From NCBI GenBank assembly GCA_038144195.1, contig JAYQNH010000002.1, forward strand, positions 1,636,790-1,700,789: a DNA stretch of 64,000 nt, given 5' to 3'. The position numbers were made by a program, and so were the translations under genes. This document shows, piece by piece, positions 26,858-36,106 of this stretch. How positions within the stretch are numbered: the first letter of the stretch is position 1; each line of letters opens with the position of its first letter. The stretch comes from VMDJ01 sp038144195. GTDB taxonomy: Bacteria > Pseudomonadota > Gammaproteobacteria > Chromatiales > Chromatiaceae. The notes beneath the pieces were generated by a model. That model did not search any database, had not been told where the DNA came from, and saw nothing but the letters and a program-made list of their open reading frames with translations.

Positions 26858-27366
26858 TCCATTATCCAGCTCTTGGTTTTTTGCCACCAAGATTTCTCAT
26901 CATCTTTAGATTTATAACCCTCGTAATCCGGCACAGTGACAACCGAAGCCTTAGGTTTGGTTTCCTGTTGGCTCTCAGGTTGTGGATGAAGATCGCCGGT
27001 TACGCGAACAAGCTTGTCACCTTCAAAATAGATCGATAGATATTTGTATTCATCAGGGTTGCTGCCTACGCCCTCGGTGTAAGGGTAGTCCCAGCGATCA
27101 TCATGAAAGACATCGCGAAGAGTCGGCGAGCCAAGCACAAAGCGGACTTGTCGACGAGACATGCCAGGTTTAAGTCCATTCACTTGCTCCTGAGTCACGA
27201 TATTCCCTTGAATAATGGTCGGGCGGTAAATCAAACCGGCTGAGTCCAATGCCTCAGGAATCACGTTTGCAGCTGAATCGACGCTATCGCCAATATCATC
27301 AAAGGTGCTGCAGCCTGCGGTGAGCAAAGATAAGGTAGCGCAAATGCTAATGAGAGACTTTCGCAT
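26854..27366 (-). CDS. bamE: Outer-membrane assembly lipoprotein BamE
   Basis: BamE is a lipoprotein subunit of the BAM complex that inserts beta-barrel proteins in the outer membrane. The signal peptide ends in the lipobox LTAGC (about residues 15-19). The SmpA/OmlA core follows: YRPTIIQGNIVTQEQVNGLKPGM, VRFVLGSPTLRDVFHDDRWDY and LSIYFEGDKLVRVTGDL. At 170 residues it is longer than E. coli BamE (113) because of an acidic linker after the lipobox and a charged C-terminal extension. It is divergent from fur, and a Fur-box-like site lies between them. Confidence 0.9.
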   Translation of the reverse strand: MRKSLISICATLSLLTAGCSTFDDIGDSVDSAANVIPEALDSAGLIYRPTIIQGNIVTQEQVNGLKPGMSRRQVRFVLGSPTLRDVFHDDRWDYPYTEGVGSNPDEYKYLSIYFEGDKLVRVTGDLHPQPESQQETKPKASVVTVPDYEGYKSKDDEKSWWQKTKSWIMD

Positions 27367-27370
27367 ACAA

Positions 27371-27389
27371 GAATGATTCGCATTAAATA
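27371..27389. promoter_or_regulatory. Fur-box-like site between bamE and fur
   Basis: GAATGATTCGCATTAAATA contains the interrupted palindrome AATG-N5-CATT, resembling Fur boxes (AATGATAATCATT type). Its position between divergent bamE and fur suggests fur autoregulation, which is established in other bacteria and inferred here. Confidence 0.5.
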
Positions 27390-27451
27390 AGGTAAACTAT
27401 GGTCGAATGATAGCGAATTCGGCGGCCAAAATCAGCCGTAACGGAGCCTTT

Positions 27452-27877
27452 GTGCAAGATACTGACATTAAGAAAGCTGGCCTAAAAGTGACCTTGCCTC
27501 GAGTAAAGATTCTTGAGGTTTTTGAGTCTGAGCCTGACGCTCATATGACGGCTGAAGATGTGTACAAGCTCCTGATGGAGCGTGGCGAAGAAATCGGATT
27601 GGCGACGGTTTATCGTGTGCTTACTCAATTTGTTACTGCAGGTCTTTTGGTGCGACATCACTTTGAAGGCGGTCAGGCCGTTTTTGAGCTAGATAGTGGT
27701 TCTCACCACGACCATATTGTTTGTGAGCAGTGTGGCCATGTCGAAGAGTTCATTGATGAAACCATTGAGAAGCATCAGCACCAGATTGCAGCATCTAAAG
27801 GCTTTGAAATCAGTGATCACTCGTTAATTATTTATGGTCGCTGCAAACGCAAAAATTGTCCTAATTTAGATGCATAA
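27452..27877 (+). CDS. fur: Ferric uptake regulator
   Basis: Fur is the Fe(II)-responsive repressor of iron uptake genes. The protein starts with VQDTDIKKAGLKVTLPRVKIL (winged-helix domain), continues with GEEIGLATVYRVLTQF (recognition helix) and HHFEGGQAVFELDSG, and ends with the metal-binding region SHHDHIVCEQCGHVEEF. I choose GTG 27452 because GGAG lies 5 bases upstream; this gives 141 residues. A longer in-frame start at 27407 adds an unrelated N-terminus. The stop overlaps the start of gmhB. Confidence 0.93.
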   Translation: MQDTDIKKAGLKVTLPRVKILEVFESEPDAHMTAEDVYKLLMERGEEIGLATVYRVLTQFVTAGLLVRHHFEGGQAVFELDSGSHHDHIVCEQCGHVEEFIDETIEKHQHQIAASKGFEISDHSLIIYGRCKRKNCPNLDA

Positions 27878-28399
27878 AGCACTTTTTCTAGATCGAGATG
27901 GTTTGATTAATATCGACCATGCGTATGTTTACCGCCAAGAAGATTTCGATTTCGTTGATGGAATCTTTGAGGTTTGTCGAGCTGCCCAAGATAAAGACTA
28001 CCAGCTGATTGTAGTGACGAATCAGTCAGGCATTGGTCGTGGCTATTACACTGAAGCTGACTTCCATGTCATATCCGACTGGATGGTCAAACAATTTAAG
28101 CAGAATGGCGTTCTGATTAAAGATGTGTATTTCTGTCCTTATCATCCAACTTCGGCAGAAGGTGAATACAAAAAGCGATATGCCTTGTCGTAAGCCGCAT
28201 CCGGGCATGTTGTTAGATGCGGCAAATGAGCATCAAATTGATCTTACGCAATCAATAATGTTTGGTGATAGCGTCAAAGATGTGGAAGCAGGTGATGCTG
28301 CCGGTGTGAAGTTGAGCGTTTTATACGACCCGAATGATGAAGCATCAAGCCATCGTAAACCGCGTTTCAAAATTGGTGGATATCATTCCAATGCTTTAA
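27870..28399 (+). CDS. gmhB: D-glycero-beta-D-manno-heptose-1,7-bisphosphate 7-phosphatase, frameshifted
   Basis: GmhB dephosphorylates heptose bisphosphate in the ADP-heptose pathway for lipopolysaccharide core. The HAD nucleophile motif FLDRDGLIN, VTNQSGIGRG, a zinc region around CPYHP and PCRKPHPGM, and FGDSVKDVEAGDAAG are visible. The frame changes at the A-run 28170-28174. A second change near 28371-28378 would end the protein at IIPML and TAA 28397-28399, giving the TTAA overlap with recN seen at other convergent pairs. Without it the frame runs on into recN, which is unlikely. Length would be about 177 residues. Confidence 0.85.
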
Positions 28400-30061
28400 G
28401 CGCTAGCGCGTTGAATCATCTCCGCTGCATGGTTAAGCGTACTTTCTGTGATTTCCACGCCACCCATCATGCGTGCAATTTCTTGGGTGCGCGTTTCATT
28501 ATCCAAAGCAGTGATATGCGTTTCTGTAGATGAAGACTTGCTGGTCTTCTTAACAAGGTAGTGATGGTTTGATTGTGCAGCCACTTGTGCCAAGTGTGTG
28601 ACGCAGAGCACTTGCCGCGTTTTACCCAGCTCGCGCAAAAGTTTGCCCACAACCTCAGCAACTGCACCGCCGATACCGACATCGACTTCGTCGAAAATGA
28701 GCGTCGGCAATTCGGTGCAGCTTGCAGTGGCCACTTGAATCGCTAATGAGATTCGCGAAAGCTCACCACCGGATGCGGTTTCATCTAATGCGCTAGCCAC
28801 TTGTCCCGCGTTAGTTTGCACCATAAATTGAATGAGATCGTCGCCATGTTTGCTGTGATGATCTTGCGCGCTTAGCTCGACAGTGAATTGTCCTTGCTCC
28901 ATGCCAAGGGTGTGCATGCTTTGAGTCACTTCTTGACTGAGTTTTTTCGCAGCCTTTTGACGACTTTTATGCAGTTTGTCTGATGCGGCTAGGATAGGTG
29001 TCTAGTGCCTGTTTAACCTGAATCTCTTGTTTATCAATGTTGCTGTCTGCGTGCTGTAGCTGTTCTAGCTCAGTGCTTAAGGTGTTGAATAGCTCAGGTA
29101 ATTGATTAATCTCGATATGATGCTTGCGTGAGGCGTTATGACATTGCGCGATCTGCTGATCAAGCTGCGATAACTGTTCAGGATCCAGCTCAATGCTATC
29201 GGCGTAGTGATTAAGTGACTGGGATGCTTCATCTACCTGAATCGAAGCTGATTCGAGTAAAGAGGCGGTGTCTTTAAGGCTTGTATCAATTTCAGCGAGA
29301 GCGCTGACTTGTTGGCTGAGGCGGGTGAGTAATCGACTGATATCGAGCTCATCATTGTCGAGTTGTTGTGTGATGGATTGTGTCTGCGCCAACAGGGATT
29401 CGGCATGGCTGAGTCTTTTGTGTGTTTGTTCGATCTGATCGAATGACGTTGCTATCTCTTGAATGGGTTCTAACTCGCTCACTTGGAAATTGAGATAGTC
29501 AAGTCGAGCAGCACCTTCAGCAAGATTCGATTTCAGTGAATCCAGTGATTGCAGTGCACGTTGCCAATGATCAAAGCTTTTGGCCGTTTCTTCCAGAAGC
29601 TGAGGATGATTGGCATAAGCATCCAGCAGGGCGCGTTGATGTGATTTTCTGAGCAAGCCTTGATGCGCATGCTGACCATGAATAGCGATGATCATATTCG
29701 CTAAGGTTTGCAGCGATGCCTGTGGTGCAGGGCTGCCATTGATGTAAGCGCGTGAACGACCTTCCTTCACTAGAACACGGCGCAACACGAGCTGACCATC
29801 ATCTGTTAAATCATTCTCTTCGAGCCATTGCTGGGCTTTGCTGCAATCGCTGATATCAAAAATAGCGCTGACCTCGGCTTTATCTGCGCCTTGTCTTATC
29901 AGTTTGGCGTCGGCTTTATCGCCAAGCGCTAAGCCAAGGGCATCGATCAGTATAGATTTACCTGCACCTGTTTCACCGGTCATGGCATGCATGCCCGCAT
30001 GAAACTCGAGTTCTAGTTGCTTAACAATGACAAGATCTTTGATCGAGATATGGGTCAGCAT
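28396..30061 (-). CDS. recN: DNA repair protein RecN, one frameshift
   Basis: RecN is an SMC-like ATPase that acts in recombinational repair of double-strand breaks. The Walker A loop GETGAGKSIL lies near the N-terminus (MLTHISIKDLVIVK). Long coiled-coil segments fill the middle, and the C-terminal half has the signature ETASGGELSRISLAIQ and Walker B LIFDEVDVGIGG. An extra base near 28992 breaks the frame in the coiled coil; removing it gives YLAASDKLHKSR and a length of about 554 residues. Its ATG overlaps the nadK stop in TGATG, so both share a promoter upstream of nadK. Confidence 0.92.
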
Positions 30062-30942
30062 CAGAGTGTCTTGGGGTGGCTTCCCCAGCCAAGTTTGGTG
30101 CGCAGAACCTTGTAGTGATCATGGCCTGCAGGGTGCAATAAACGCAGTGGTTTATCGAACTTTCGAATGGTGACTTTCTCATTCGATTTTAGTTCGAGCA
30201 TCTCTTGGCCATCACAGCTGACGCGAACCTCTTGAGGATCTGTTTTGCCGCAAACACCAATTTGAATCTCGGTATTTCCAGGCACCACGATCGGGCGATT
30301 ACTCAGCGTATGAGGGCAAATCGGCACGAGTGATATCGCATCTAAGCTAGGGGATAGCAAAGGGCCACCACCTGATAATGCATAAGCTGTCGAGCCGGTA
30401 GGTGTAGAGATAACAATGCCATCAGATCGTTGTGAATCGATTGAGCTGCCATTGATCCAAGTTTCAAACTCGATCATGCGTGCCACATTCCATTTCTGTA
30501 GCACGACATCGTTCATGGCAAGCTGTGGCTTTTGATTACCTACTTGGCACTCAAGTAGTGTGCGGTCATCGGCTTCGTAATGACCAGCGAGAACGCTAGA
30601 GACGACCTCACAAACATTGGTCGGTGAAATATCAACAAGGAACCCGAGGCGCCCAAGATTGATGCCCAGAATCGGAGTGCTGGTAGGAACAATTTCACGT
30701 GCACAATGCAGTAGAGTGCCATCACCACCGACCACGATCACCAGATCGCTTTTCTCCGCAAGAGCGCAAAGGTCATCACTGCCGGGTTCATTAACCAACG
30801 GCCCTGCAGCCTTATCAAACAGCACCTCACATTGATGCTCTTTAAGGCACGCATGAAGTTCGCTCAGCGTCTGAACGAGCTGATCTGAAACATCGGGTTT
30901 GCCAACAATAGCAATGGTTTTAAAAGCAGATGATTTCGACAC
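30061..30942 (-). CDS. nadK: NAD kinase
   Basis: NadK phosphorylates NAD to NADP. The GGDG motif (VVGGDGTLL), GINLGRLGFLVDI, MNDVVL and DGIVISTPTGSTAYALSGGGP are all present. I take GTG 30942 (VSKSSAFKTIAIVG) as the start, giving 293 residues, close to E. coli NadK at 292; a longer in-frame start at 31002 adds twenty residues not expected for the family. It is divergent from hrcA, as often in gammaproteobacteria, and translationally coupled to recN downstream. Confidence 0.93.
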   Translation of the reverse strand: MSKSSAFKTIAIVGKPDVSDQLVQTLSELHACLKEHQCEVLFDKAAGPLVNEPGSDDLCALAEKSDLVIVVGGDGTLLHCAREIVPTSTPILGINLGRLGFLVDISPTNVCEVVSSVLAGHYEADDRTLLECQVGNQKPQLAMNDVVLQKWNVARMIEFETWINGSSIDSQRSDGIVISTPTGSTAYALSGGGPLLSPSLDAISLVPICPHTLSNRPIVVPGNTEIQIGVCGKTDPQEVRVSCDGQEMLELKSNEKVTIRKFDKPLRLLHPAGHDHYKVLRTKLGWGSHPKTL

Positions 30943-30954
30943 GTGAGGGTCCAA

Positions 30955-31008
30955 TTTAGTCTGACTAAAGCTAGCACGAGGGCAGTTAAGGTAAAAGAAC
31001 ATTTGTTC
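30955..31008. promoter_or_regulatory. Palindromes in the nadK-hrcA intergenic region (possible SOS sites)
   Basis: TTTAGT-CTG-ACTAAA (30955-30969) and GAAC-ATTT-GTTC (30997-31008) lie before nadK-recN. recN is a classical SOS gene. GAAC-N4-GTTC matches the form known for Gram-positive LexA, and its half-sites are the same as in the lexA array of this genome. Regulation by LexA is a hypothesis. Confidence 0.35.
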
Positions 31009-31070
31009 ACCTTGACAGCGCTTTTTGCTCGTTCGGATAATGCTTGTATCAACTTAAACGGATCACTCTT

Positions 31071-32124
31071 TTGCCCGGTTTGCCAGAAACATCGATAAAC
31101 GAACGAGCGCAGCACTTTTTACGTGTTTTAATTGAGCGTTATATCCGTGATGGTCAGCCTGTCGGTTCGAGAACCTTAGCTAAGGACTCAGGTTTAGATT
31201 TATCACCGGCAACCATTCGAAATGTGATGGCTGATCTCGAAGATGCCGGTCTCATTATTTCGCCGCATACCTCTGCGGGTCGCATCCCCACAGCGAATGG
31301 CTACCGCATGTTTGTGGATTCGTTGATTGCTTCTCAGAACGTTGATCAGAAGCTACTGTCCTCGATCAGCCAAGAGTTTCAGGTATCAGATAAGAAGGGT
31401 GGCGATATTATTCACTCGACCTCTGAATTGCTCTCGAATATGACGCATTTGGCAGGCGTGGTAATGGTGCCAAAGCGTAACTCTGAAACAATTCGACAGA
31501 TTGAGTTTGTGCCTCTATCAGGCACTCGAGTGCTGACCGTTATCGTCACCTCGGCAGGCGAGATATTGAATCGTTTGATTGAAACCTCTCGCGAATTCTC
31601 TCGTAGTGAGCTTGAGCAATTCAGCAAAATCGTTACTCAGCACTATGCTAACACGCATCTAGAGGGTGTTCGTAAAGCGTGTTTTTGAGCAAATGCAGGC
31701 AGATCGCCAGCATATGGATAAATTGATGGCAGATGCGCTCTCAATGGCAGAGCAGGCCTTTGGCTCGGGTGATGATGTGCCTGCCGACATGATTGTGTCT
31801 GGTCAGACCAATCTCATGGATTTCGATGAGCTCGCTCAGATGGACCGTCTGCGTGGCTTATTTAACGCTTTCACTGAAAAACAAGAGATTCTGCATCTTT
31901 TGGACCGAGCGCTCGACGCAGATGGTCTGCAGATCTTTATTGGCGAAGAATCTGGCTACACGACGCTTCGAGATTGCAGTGTGATCACAGCGCCTTATGA
32001 GGTCGATAATGAGGTGATCGGTGTTTTGGGTGTAATTGGCCCAACTCGAATAAATTACGACCGCGTCATTCCCATTGTCGATATCACTGCGAAATTATTC
32101 GGCGCAGCCTTGAAAACCCGCTAA
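31071..32124 (+). CDS. hrcA: Heat-inducible transcription repressor HrcA, one frameshift
   Basis: HrcA represses chaperone genes by binding CIRCE elements. The N-terminal winged helix shows NERAQHFLRVLIERYIRDGQ, VGSRTLAKDSGLDLSPATIRN and SAGRIPTANGYRMFVD. An extra A at 31674-31676 breaks the frame; correcting it gives RKRVFEQMQADRQ and continues to the end. The start is uncertain: no ATG is present, and TTG 31071 or 31080 are the likely choices. Product is about 350 residues. No CIRCE element (TTAGCACTC-N9-GAGTGCTAA) was found near it or grpE-dnaK, so its targets may lie elsewhere. Confidence 0.88.
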
Positions 32125-32137
32125 TCATCCCCATTTA
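32109..32137 (+). promoter_or_regulatory. Sigma-32-type heat-shock promoter for grpE
   Basis: CTTGAA at 32109-32114 and CCCCATTTA at 32129-32137, separated by 14 bases, match the sigma-32 consensus almost exactly. The promoter spans the hrcA stop codon and lies about 75 bases before grpE, as expected for the grpE-dnaK-dnaJ heat-shock genes. Confidence 0.8.
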
Positions 32138-32214
32138 CCTGCAAAGTTTATTTTAATCAGCGACTTAGCTGATAAACTTATTTTTATTTATCAATAGCTT
32201 AGCAGGTCTTTTTC

Positions 32215-32793
32215 ATGAGCGATGAGAAGAATGAAAATCTAGTCGAAGAGACGGTAGAAAACGTCGAAGCGGTGTTGGAAGAAGAGATTTCAGCCAGTGA
32301 GGGTGATGCAGATGCGATGTCTTCTGAGCTCGCAGTGCTGCAAAAGAAAGCTGATGAACACTACGACCAACTCGTTCGCGCTCATGCAGAAATCGAAAAT
32401 CTAAAGCGTCGTCACACTCAGGAGCTCGAAAAAGCGCATAAGTATGCACTCGATAAGTTCGTAGGTGAGCTGTTGACCATTTGGGACAGCTTGGAACTTG
32501 GGCTTCAAGCCGCGCAAAACGATGAGGCTGACGTGGCGTCATTGCGTGAAGGCACTGAGCTCACCGTCAAAATGTTTGGCGATGTGATGGAGAAATTCAA
32601 TGTTGAGCGCATCAACCCTGAGGGTGAGGCGTTTAACCCTGAATTCCATCAAGCCATGTCGATGGTCCCAAATGCGGAGATGGCGCCAAACACTGTAATG
32701 GCAGTCATGCAGAAGGGCGTTTCATTGAATGGCCGTTTGATCAGGCCAGCCATGGTGGTTGTTTCTCAGGCGATGCCAGAAGCAGCGGAATAA
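32215..32793 (+). CDS. grpE: Nucleotide exchange factor GrpE
   Basis: GrpE releases ADP from DnaK. The 192-residue protein has a long acidic and coiled-coil N-terminus (residues 1-80, with HYDQLVRAHAEIENLKRRHTQE) and the C-terminal beta domain (NPEFHQAMSMVP, NTVMAVMQKGVSLNGRLIRPAMV). Start ATG 32215 follows a spaced AGG. The upstream sigma-32-like promoter and the downstream dnaK show its place in the heat-shock cluster. Confidence 0.95.
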   Translation: MSDEKNENLVEETVENVEAVLEEEISASEGDADAMSSELAVLQKKADEHYDQLVRAHAEIENLKRRHTQELEKAHKYALDKFVGELLTIWDSLELGLQAAQNDEADVASLREGTELTVKMFGDVMEKFNVERINPEGEAFNPEFHQAMSMVPNAEMAPNTVMAVMQKGVSLNGRLIRPAMVVVSQAMPEAAE

Positions 32794-32809
32794 ATAATCA
32801 GATCATGGG

Positions 32810-32839
32810 CTTGAAACACCAATTTCAGTACCCACTTAT
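32810..32839 (+). promoter_or_regulatory. Second sigma-32-like promoter, upstream of dnaK
   Basis: CTTGAAA at 32810 and CCCACTTAT at 32831, with a spacer of about 15 bases, resemble the sigma-32 consensus but less closely than the grpE promoter. It lies in the grpE-dnaK gap and could boost dnaK over grpE. Confidence 0.5.
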
Positions 32840-32880
32840 ACATTAATCAAAAATTAAACCAGTTTTTACGGAGAACCCCG

Positions 32881-34824
32881 ATGGGCAAAATTATTGGTAT
32901 TGACTTAGGTACAACCAACTCGTGTGTGTCAGTGATGGACGGCAAAACGGCGCGTGTTATTGAGAACAGCGAAGGTGACCGCACAACCCCATCAATCATT
33001 GCGTATACCCAAGACGGTGAGGTGCTAGTTGGCCAAAGCGCAAAGCGCCAGGCTGTTACGAACCCAACAAACACCTTGTTTGCGATTAAGCGTTTGATCG
33101 GTCGTCGTTTCAATGACGATGTCGTAAAGCGTGATCAAGATATCGTGCCTTACAAGATTGTAGGTGCTGATAATGGTGATGCGTGGGTTGAAGTTAACGA
33201 CAAGAAAATGGCGCCACCTGAGATCTCGGCAAAGGTTCTTCAGAAGATGAAGAAAACCGCTGAAGACTATCTTGGCGAGCCAGTAACCGAAGCAGTTATC
33301 ACTGTTCCGGCTTACTTCAACGACTCTCAGCGCCAAGCAACCAAAGATGCGGGCAAGATTGCAGGCTTGGATGTTAAGCGCATCATCAACGAGCCAACTG
33401 CAGCGGCATTGGCTTACGGCTTAGATAAGTCGAATGGCGATAAAAAGCTAGCAGTTTATGACTTAGGTGGCGGTACGTTCGACGTATCAATCATTGAAGT
33501 CGCAGAAGTTGATGGTGAATATCAGTTCGAAGTTTTGGCAACCAATGGTGACACTTTCCTTGGTGGTGAGGATTTCGATCATGCGCATTATCAATCATCT
33601 TAGTGTCATGAATTCAAGAAAGACCAAGGTGTCGATCTCAAGAACGATCCATTAGCGCTGCAGCGTTTAAAAGAAGCTGCTGAAAAAGCAAAGATTGAGC
33701 TATCTAACGGTCAGCAAACTGATATCAATCTGCCATATGTGACTGCAGACGCCTCTGGCCCTAAGCACATGAACATCAAATTAAGCCGTTCTAAGCTTGA
33801 GTCACTGGTTGAAGATTTGGTTAAGCGCACACTTGATCCGTGTAAGACGGCTTTGAAAGATGCGGGCTTATCAGCTTCTGACATTGATGACGTGATTTTG
33901 GTCGGTGGTCAGACCCGTATGCCAATGGTGCAAAGCACCGTTACTGACTTCTTTGGTAAAGAGCCACGTAAAGACGTGAACCCTGACGAAGCAGTAGCGA
34001 TGGGTGCGGCGATTCAAGGTGGTGTTTTAGGCGGCGACGTAAAAGACGTGTTGTTGCTCGACGTAACGCCATTGTCACTGGGCATCGAAACTATGGGTGG
34101 CGTGATGACCAAGTTGATCGAAAAGAACACCACGATTCCTACCAACGCATCACAGGTGTTCTCAACCGCAGATGACAATCAAACAGCGGTTACTGTTCAC
34201 GTATTACAAGGTGAGCGTGAGCAAGCAGCGGGCAACAAGTCACTCGGTCGTTTCGATTTGAGCGATATACCACCAGCGCCACGCGGTGTGCCTCAGATCG
34301 AGGTTAGCTTTGATATTGACGCTAACGGCATCTTGAACGTGTCGGCTAAAGATAAAGCGACAGGCAAAGAGCAATCGATCAAGATAACAGCCTCTTCTGG
34401 CTTGTCGGATGATGAGATCGAAAAGATGGTTCAAGATGCAGAGGCGCATGCTGAAGAGGATAAAAAATTCCACGAGCTAGTTACTGCACGTAACCAAGCA
34501 GATGGCATGATTCACGCAACCAAGAAGTCAATGGAAGAGCTTGGCGATGACAAGCTTGAAGCTGGCGAAAAGGAAGCGATTGAAGCAGCGATCGCTGATC
34601 TAGAAGAAGCGGTTAAAGATTCTGATGTTGCGGTTATCGAAGAGAAAACCAAAGCATTGGCAGAAGCTTCTGCAAAGATGGCTGAGCGTTTGTATGGCCA
34701 AGGTGACGATGCAGCAGCAGCGGCTGCAGCTGCAGGTGCGGCCGGAGCCGCGGGCGCTGAGGCCTCATCTGGTGATGACGACGTGGTTGATGCGGAGTTT
34801 GAAGAGGTGAAAGACGACAAGTAA
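32881..34824 (+). CDS. dnaK: Chaperone DnaK (Hsp70), with a compensated frameshift pair
   Basis: DnaK is the ATP-dependent Hsp70 chaperone. The first Hsp70 signature IGIDLGTTNSCVSVMDG opens the protein, VYDLGGGTFDVSIIE is the second, and ILVGGQTRMPMVQ (VILVGGQTR) the third; a substrate domain (VTPLSLGIETMGG) and an Ala/Gly-rich tail ending in acidic residues follow. An extra base near 33580 and a missing base near 33608 shift the frame across RIINHL and create a false TAG at 33601; outside this 30-base stretch the frame is the same. Total 647 residues, normal. GGAG lies before the ATG. Confidence 0.95.
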
Positions 34825-34852
34825 TTGTTGCCTTTCGCTGAATCACTAGCTG

Positions 34853-34886
34853 AACGTGCGGCTTTGAAAGAGGTCGCACGTTTTCT
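34853..34886 (+). terminator. Hairpin between dnaK and dnaJ
   Basis: AACGTGCG (34853-34860) and CGCACGTT (34875-34882) form a perfect 8-bp stem with a 14-base loop followed by TT and C. It probably acts as a partial terminator, lowering dnaJ relative to dnaK. Confidence 0.6.
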
Positions 34887-34933
34887 TGTATTTAGCCGGA
34901 TATGAATGTCGGTAGCTGTATAGAGCAAGCGCT

Positions 34934-36085
34934 ATGTCAAAACGAGATTATTACGAAGTCCTTGGAGTGCAGAAGAATGCATCTGAGGCTGAATTAAAAA
35001 AGGCTTATCGTCGTCTAGCGATGAAGTATCACCCTGACCGTAATACCGGTGATGAGGCGAAAGAGGCTGAAGTCAAATTCAAAGAAGCTAAAGAAGCCTA
35101 CGAAGTGCTCACCGATGGTCAAAAACGTGCAGCCTACGATCAGTTTGGCCATGCGGGTGTTGATCCATCCATGGGTGGTGGCGCAGGTGGCTTCCACGGC
35201 GGTGGTGCTGATTTTGGCGATATCTTTGGTGATGTGTTCGGCGATATCTTCGGTGGAGGTCGTCGTGGTGGTGGGGGTAGATCAAGCGTTCAGCGTGGCG
35301 CAGATCTCCGTTACAACTTAGAGCTATCACTTGAAGAAGCCGTTGCAGGTACTGAGGTAAAAATCAAAGTACCCACCATGGTCAACTGTAAAACCTGTGA
35401 TGGTACAGGTGCTAAGAAAGGCTCATCGCCAAAGCAGTGTGGTACTTGTGGTGGTGCTGGCCAAGTCCGTATGTCTCAGGGCTTCTTCTCAGTGCAACAA
35501 ACCTGTCCGACATGTCAGGGTCGCGGTACGGTGATTGATGATCCATGTGGTAGCTGTCATGGCCAAGGTCGTGTTCAAGAATCCAAAATGCTATCTGTAA
35601 AGGTGCCTGCAGGTGTTGATACCGGTGATCGCATTCGCCTGTCAGGCGAAGGTGAGGCAGGCGCTAATGGTGGTCCTGCAGGCGATCTTTACGTTCAAGT
35701 GGCGGTTAAAGCACATCCTATCTTCGAGCGTGAAGATAGCCATTTGTATTGCGACATGCCGGTGTCATTTGCGGATGCCGCATTGGGTGGCGAGATTGAG
35801 GTGCCCACACTGACCGGCAAGGTCAAACTGAAGATTCCGGAAGGCACTCAGACCGGCAAAATGTTCCGTCTGCGTAACAAAGGCGTAAAGCCTGTGCGTG
35901 GAGGTCCTCAAGGTGATTTGATCTGTCGAGTGATCGTTGAAACGCCAGTAAAGCTGACGGGAGAGCAACGAGACCTTATTATGCAACTTGATGAGTCATT
36001 GCGCGGTGGTGGTAGCACCCATAATCCGAACGCACATGGATGGCTTGATAAGGTAAAAGGTTTCTTTAAAGACGTTGGTCTCTAA
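34934..36085 (+). CDS. dnaJ: Chaperone DnaJ (Hsp40)
   Basis: DnaJ stimulates DnaK ATPase and delivers substrates. Domains in order: J domain (residues 1-70, with the HPD motif in KYHPDRN), a Gly/Phe-rich segment (GGGAGGFHGGGADF), four CxxCxGxG zinc repeats (CKTCDGTGA, CGTCGGAGQ, CPTCQGRGT, CGSCHGQGR) and the C-terminal substrate domains. The length of 383 residues is typical of the class A protein, and the reading frame is intact. Confidence 0.96.
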   Translation: MSKRDYYEVLGVQKNASEAELKKAYRRLAMKYHPDRNTGDEAKEAEVKFKEAKEAYEVLTDGQKRAAYDQFGHAGVDPSMGGGAGGFHGGGADFGDIFGDVFGDIFGGGRRGGGGRSSVQRGADLRYNLELSLEEAVAGTEVKIKVPTMVNCKTCDGTGAKKGSSPKQCGTCGGAGQVRMSQGFFSVQQTCPTCQGRGTVIDDPCGSCHGQGRVQESKMLSVKVPAGVDTGDRIRLSGEGEAGANGGPAGDLYVQVAVKAHPIFEREDSHLYCDMPVSFADAALGGEIEVPTLTGKVKLKIPEGTQTGKMFRLRNKGVKPVRGGPQGDLICRVIVETPVKLTGEQRDLIMQLDESLRGGGSTHNPNAHGWLDKVKGFFKDVGL

Positions 36086-36106
36086 GACTAAACACGAGAG
36101 TACAAA

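Noticed and set aside
34512..34928. Long Ala/Ser-rich frame antisense to the dnaK tail
   Set aside because: It is the complement of the Ala/Gly/Asp-rich DnaK C-terminus; low complexity and no start context.
31071..34933. CIRCE element for HrcA
   Set aside because: I looked for TTAGCACTC and its inverted partner before hrcA, grpE, dnaK and dnaJ and found no match.
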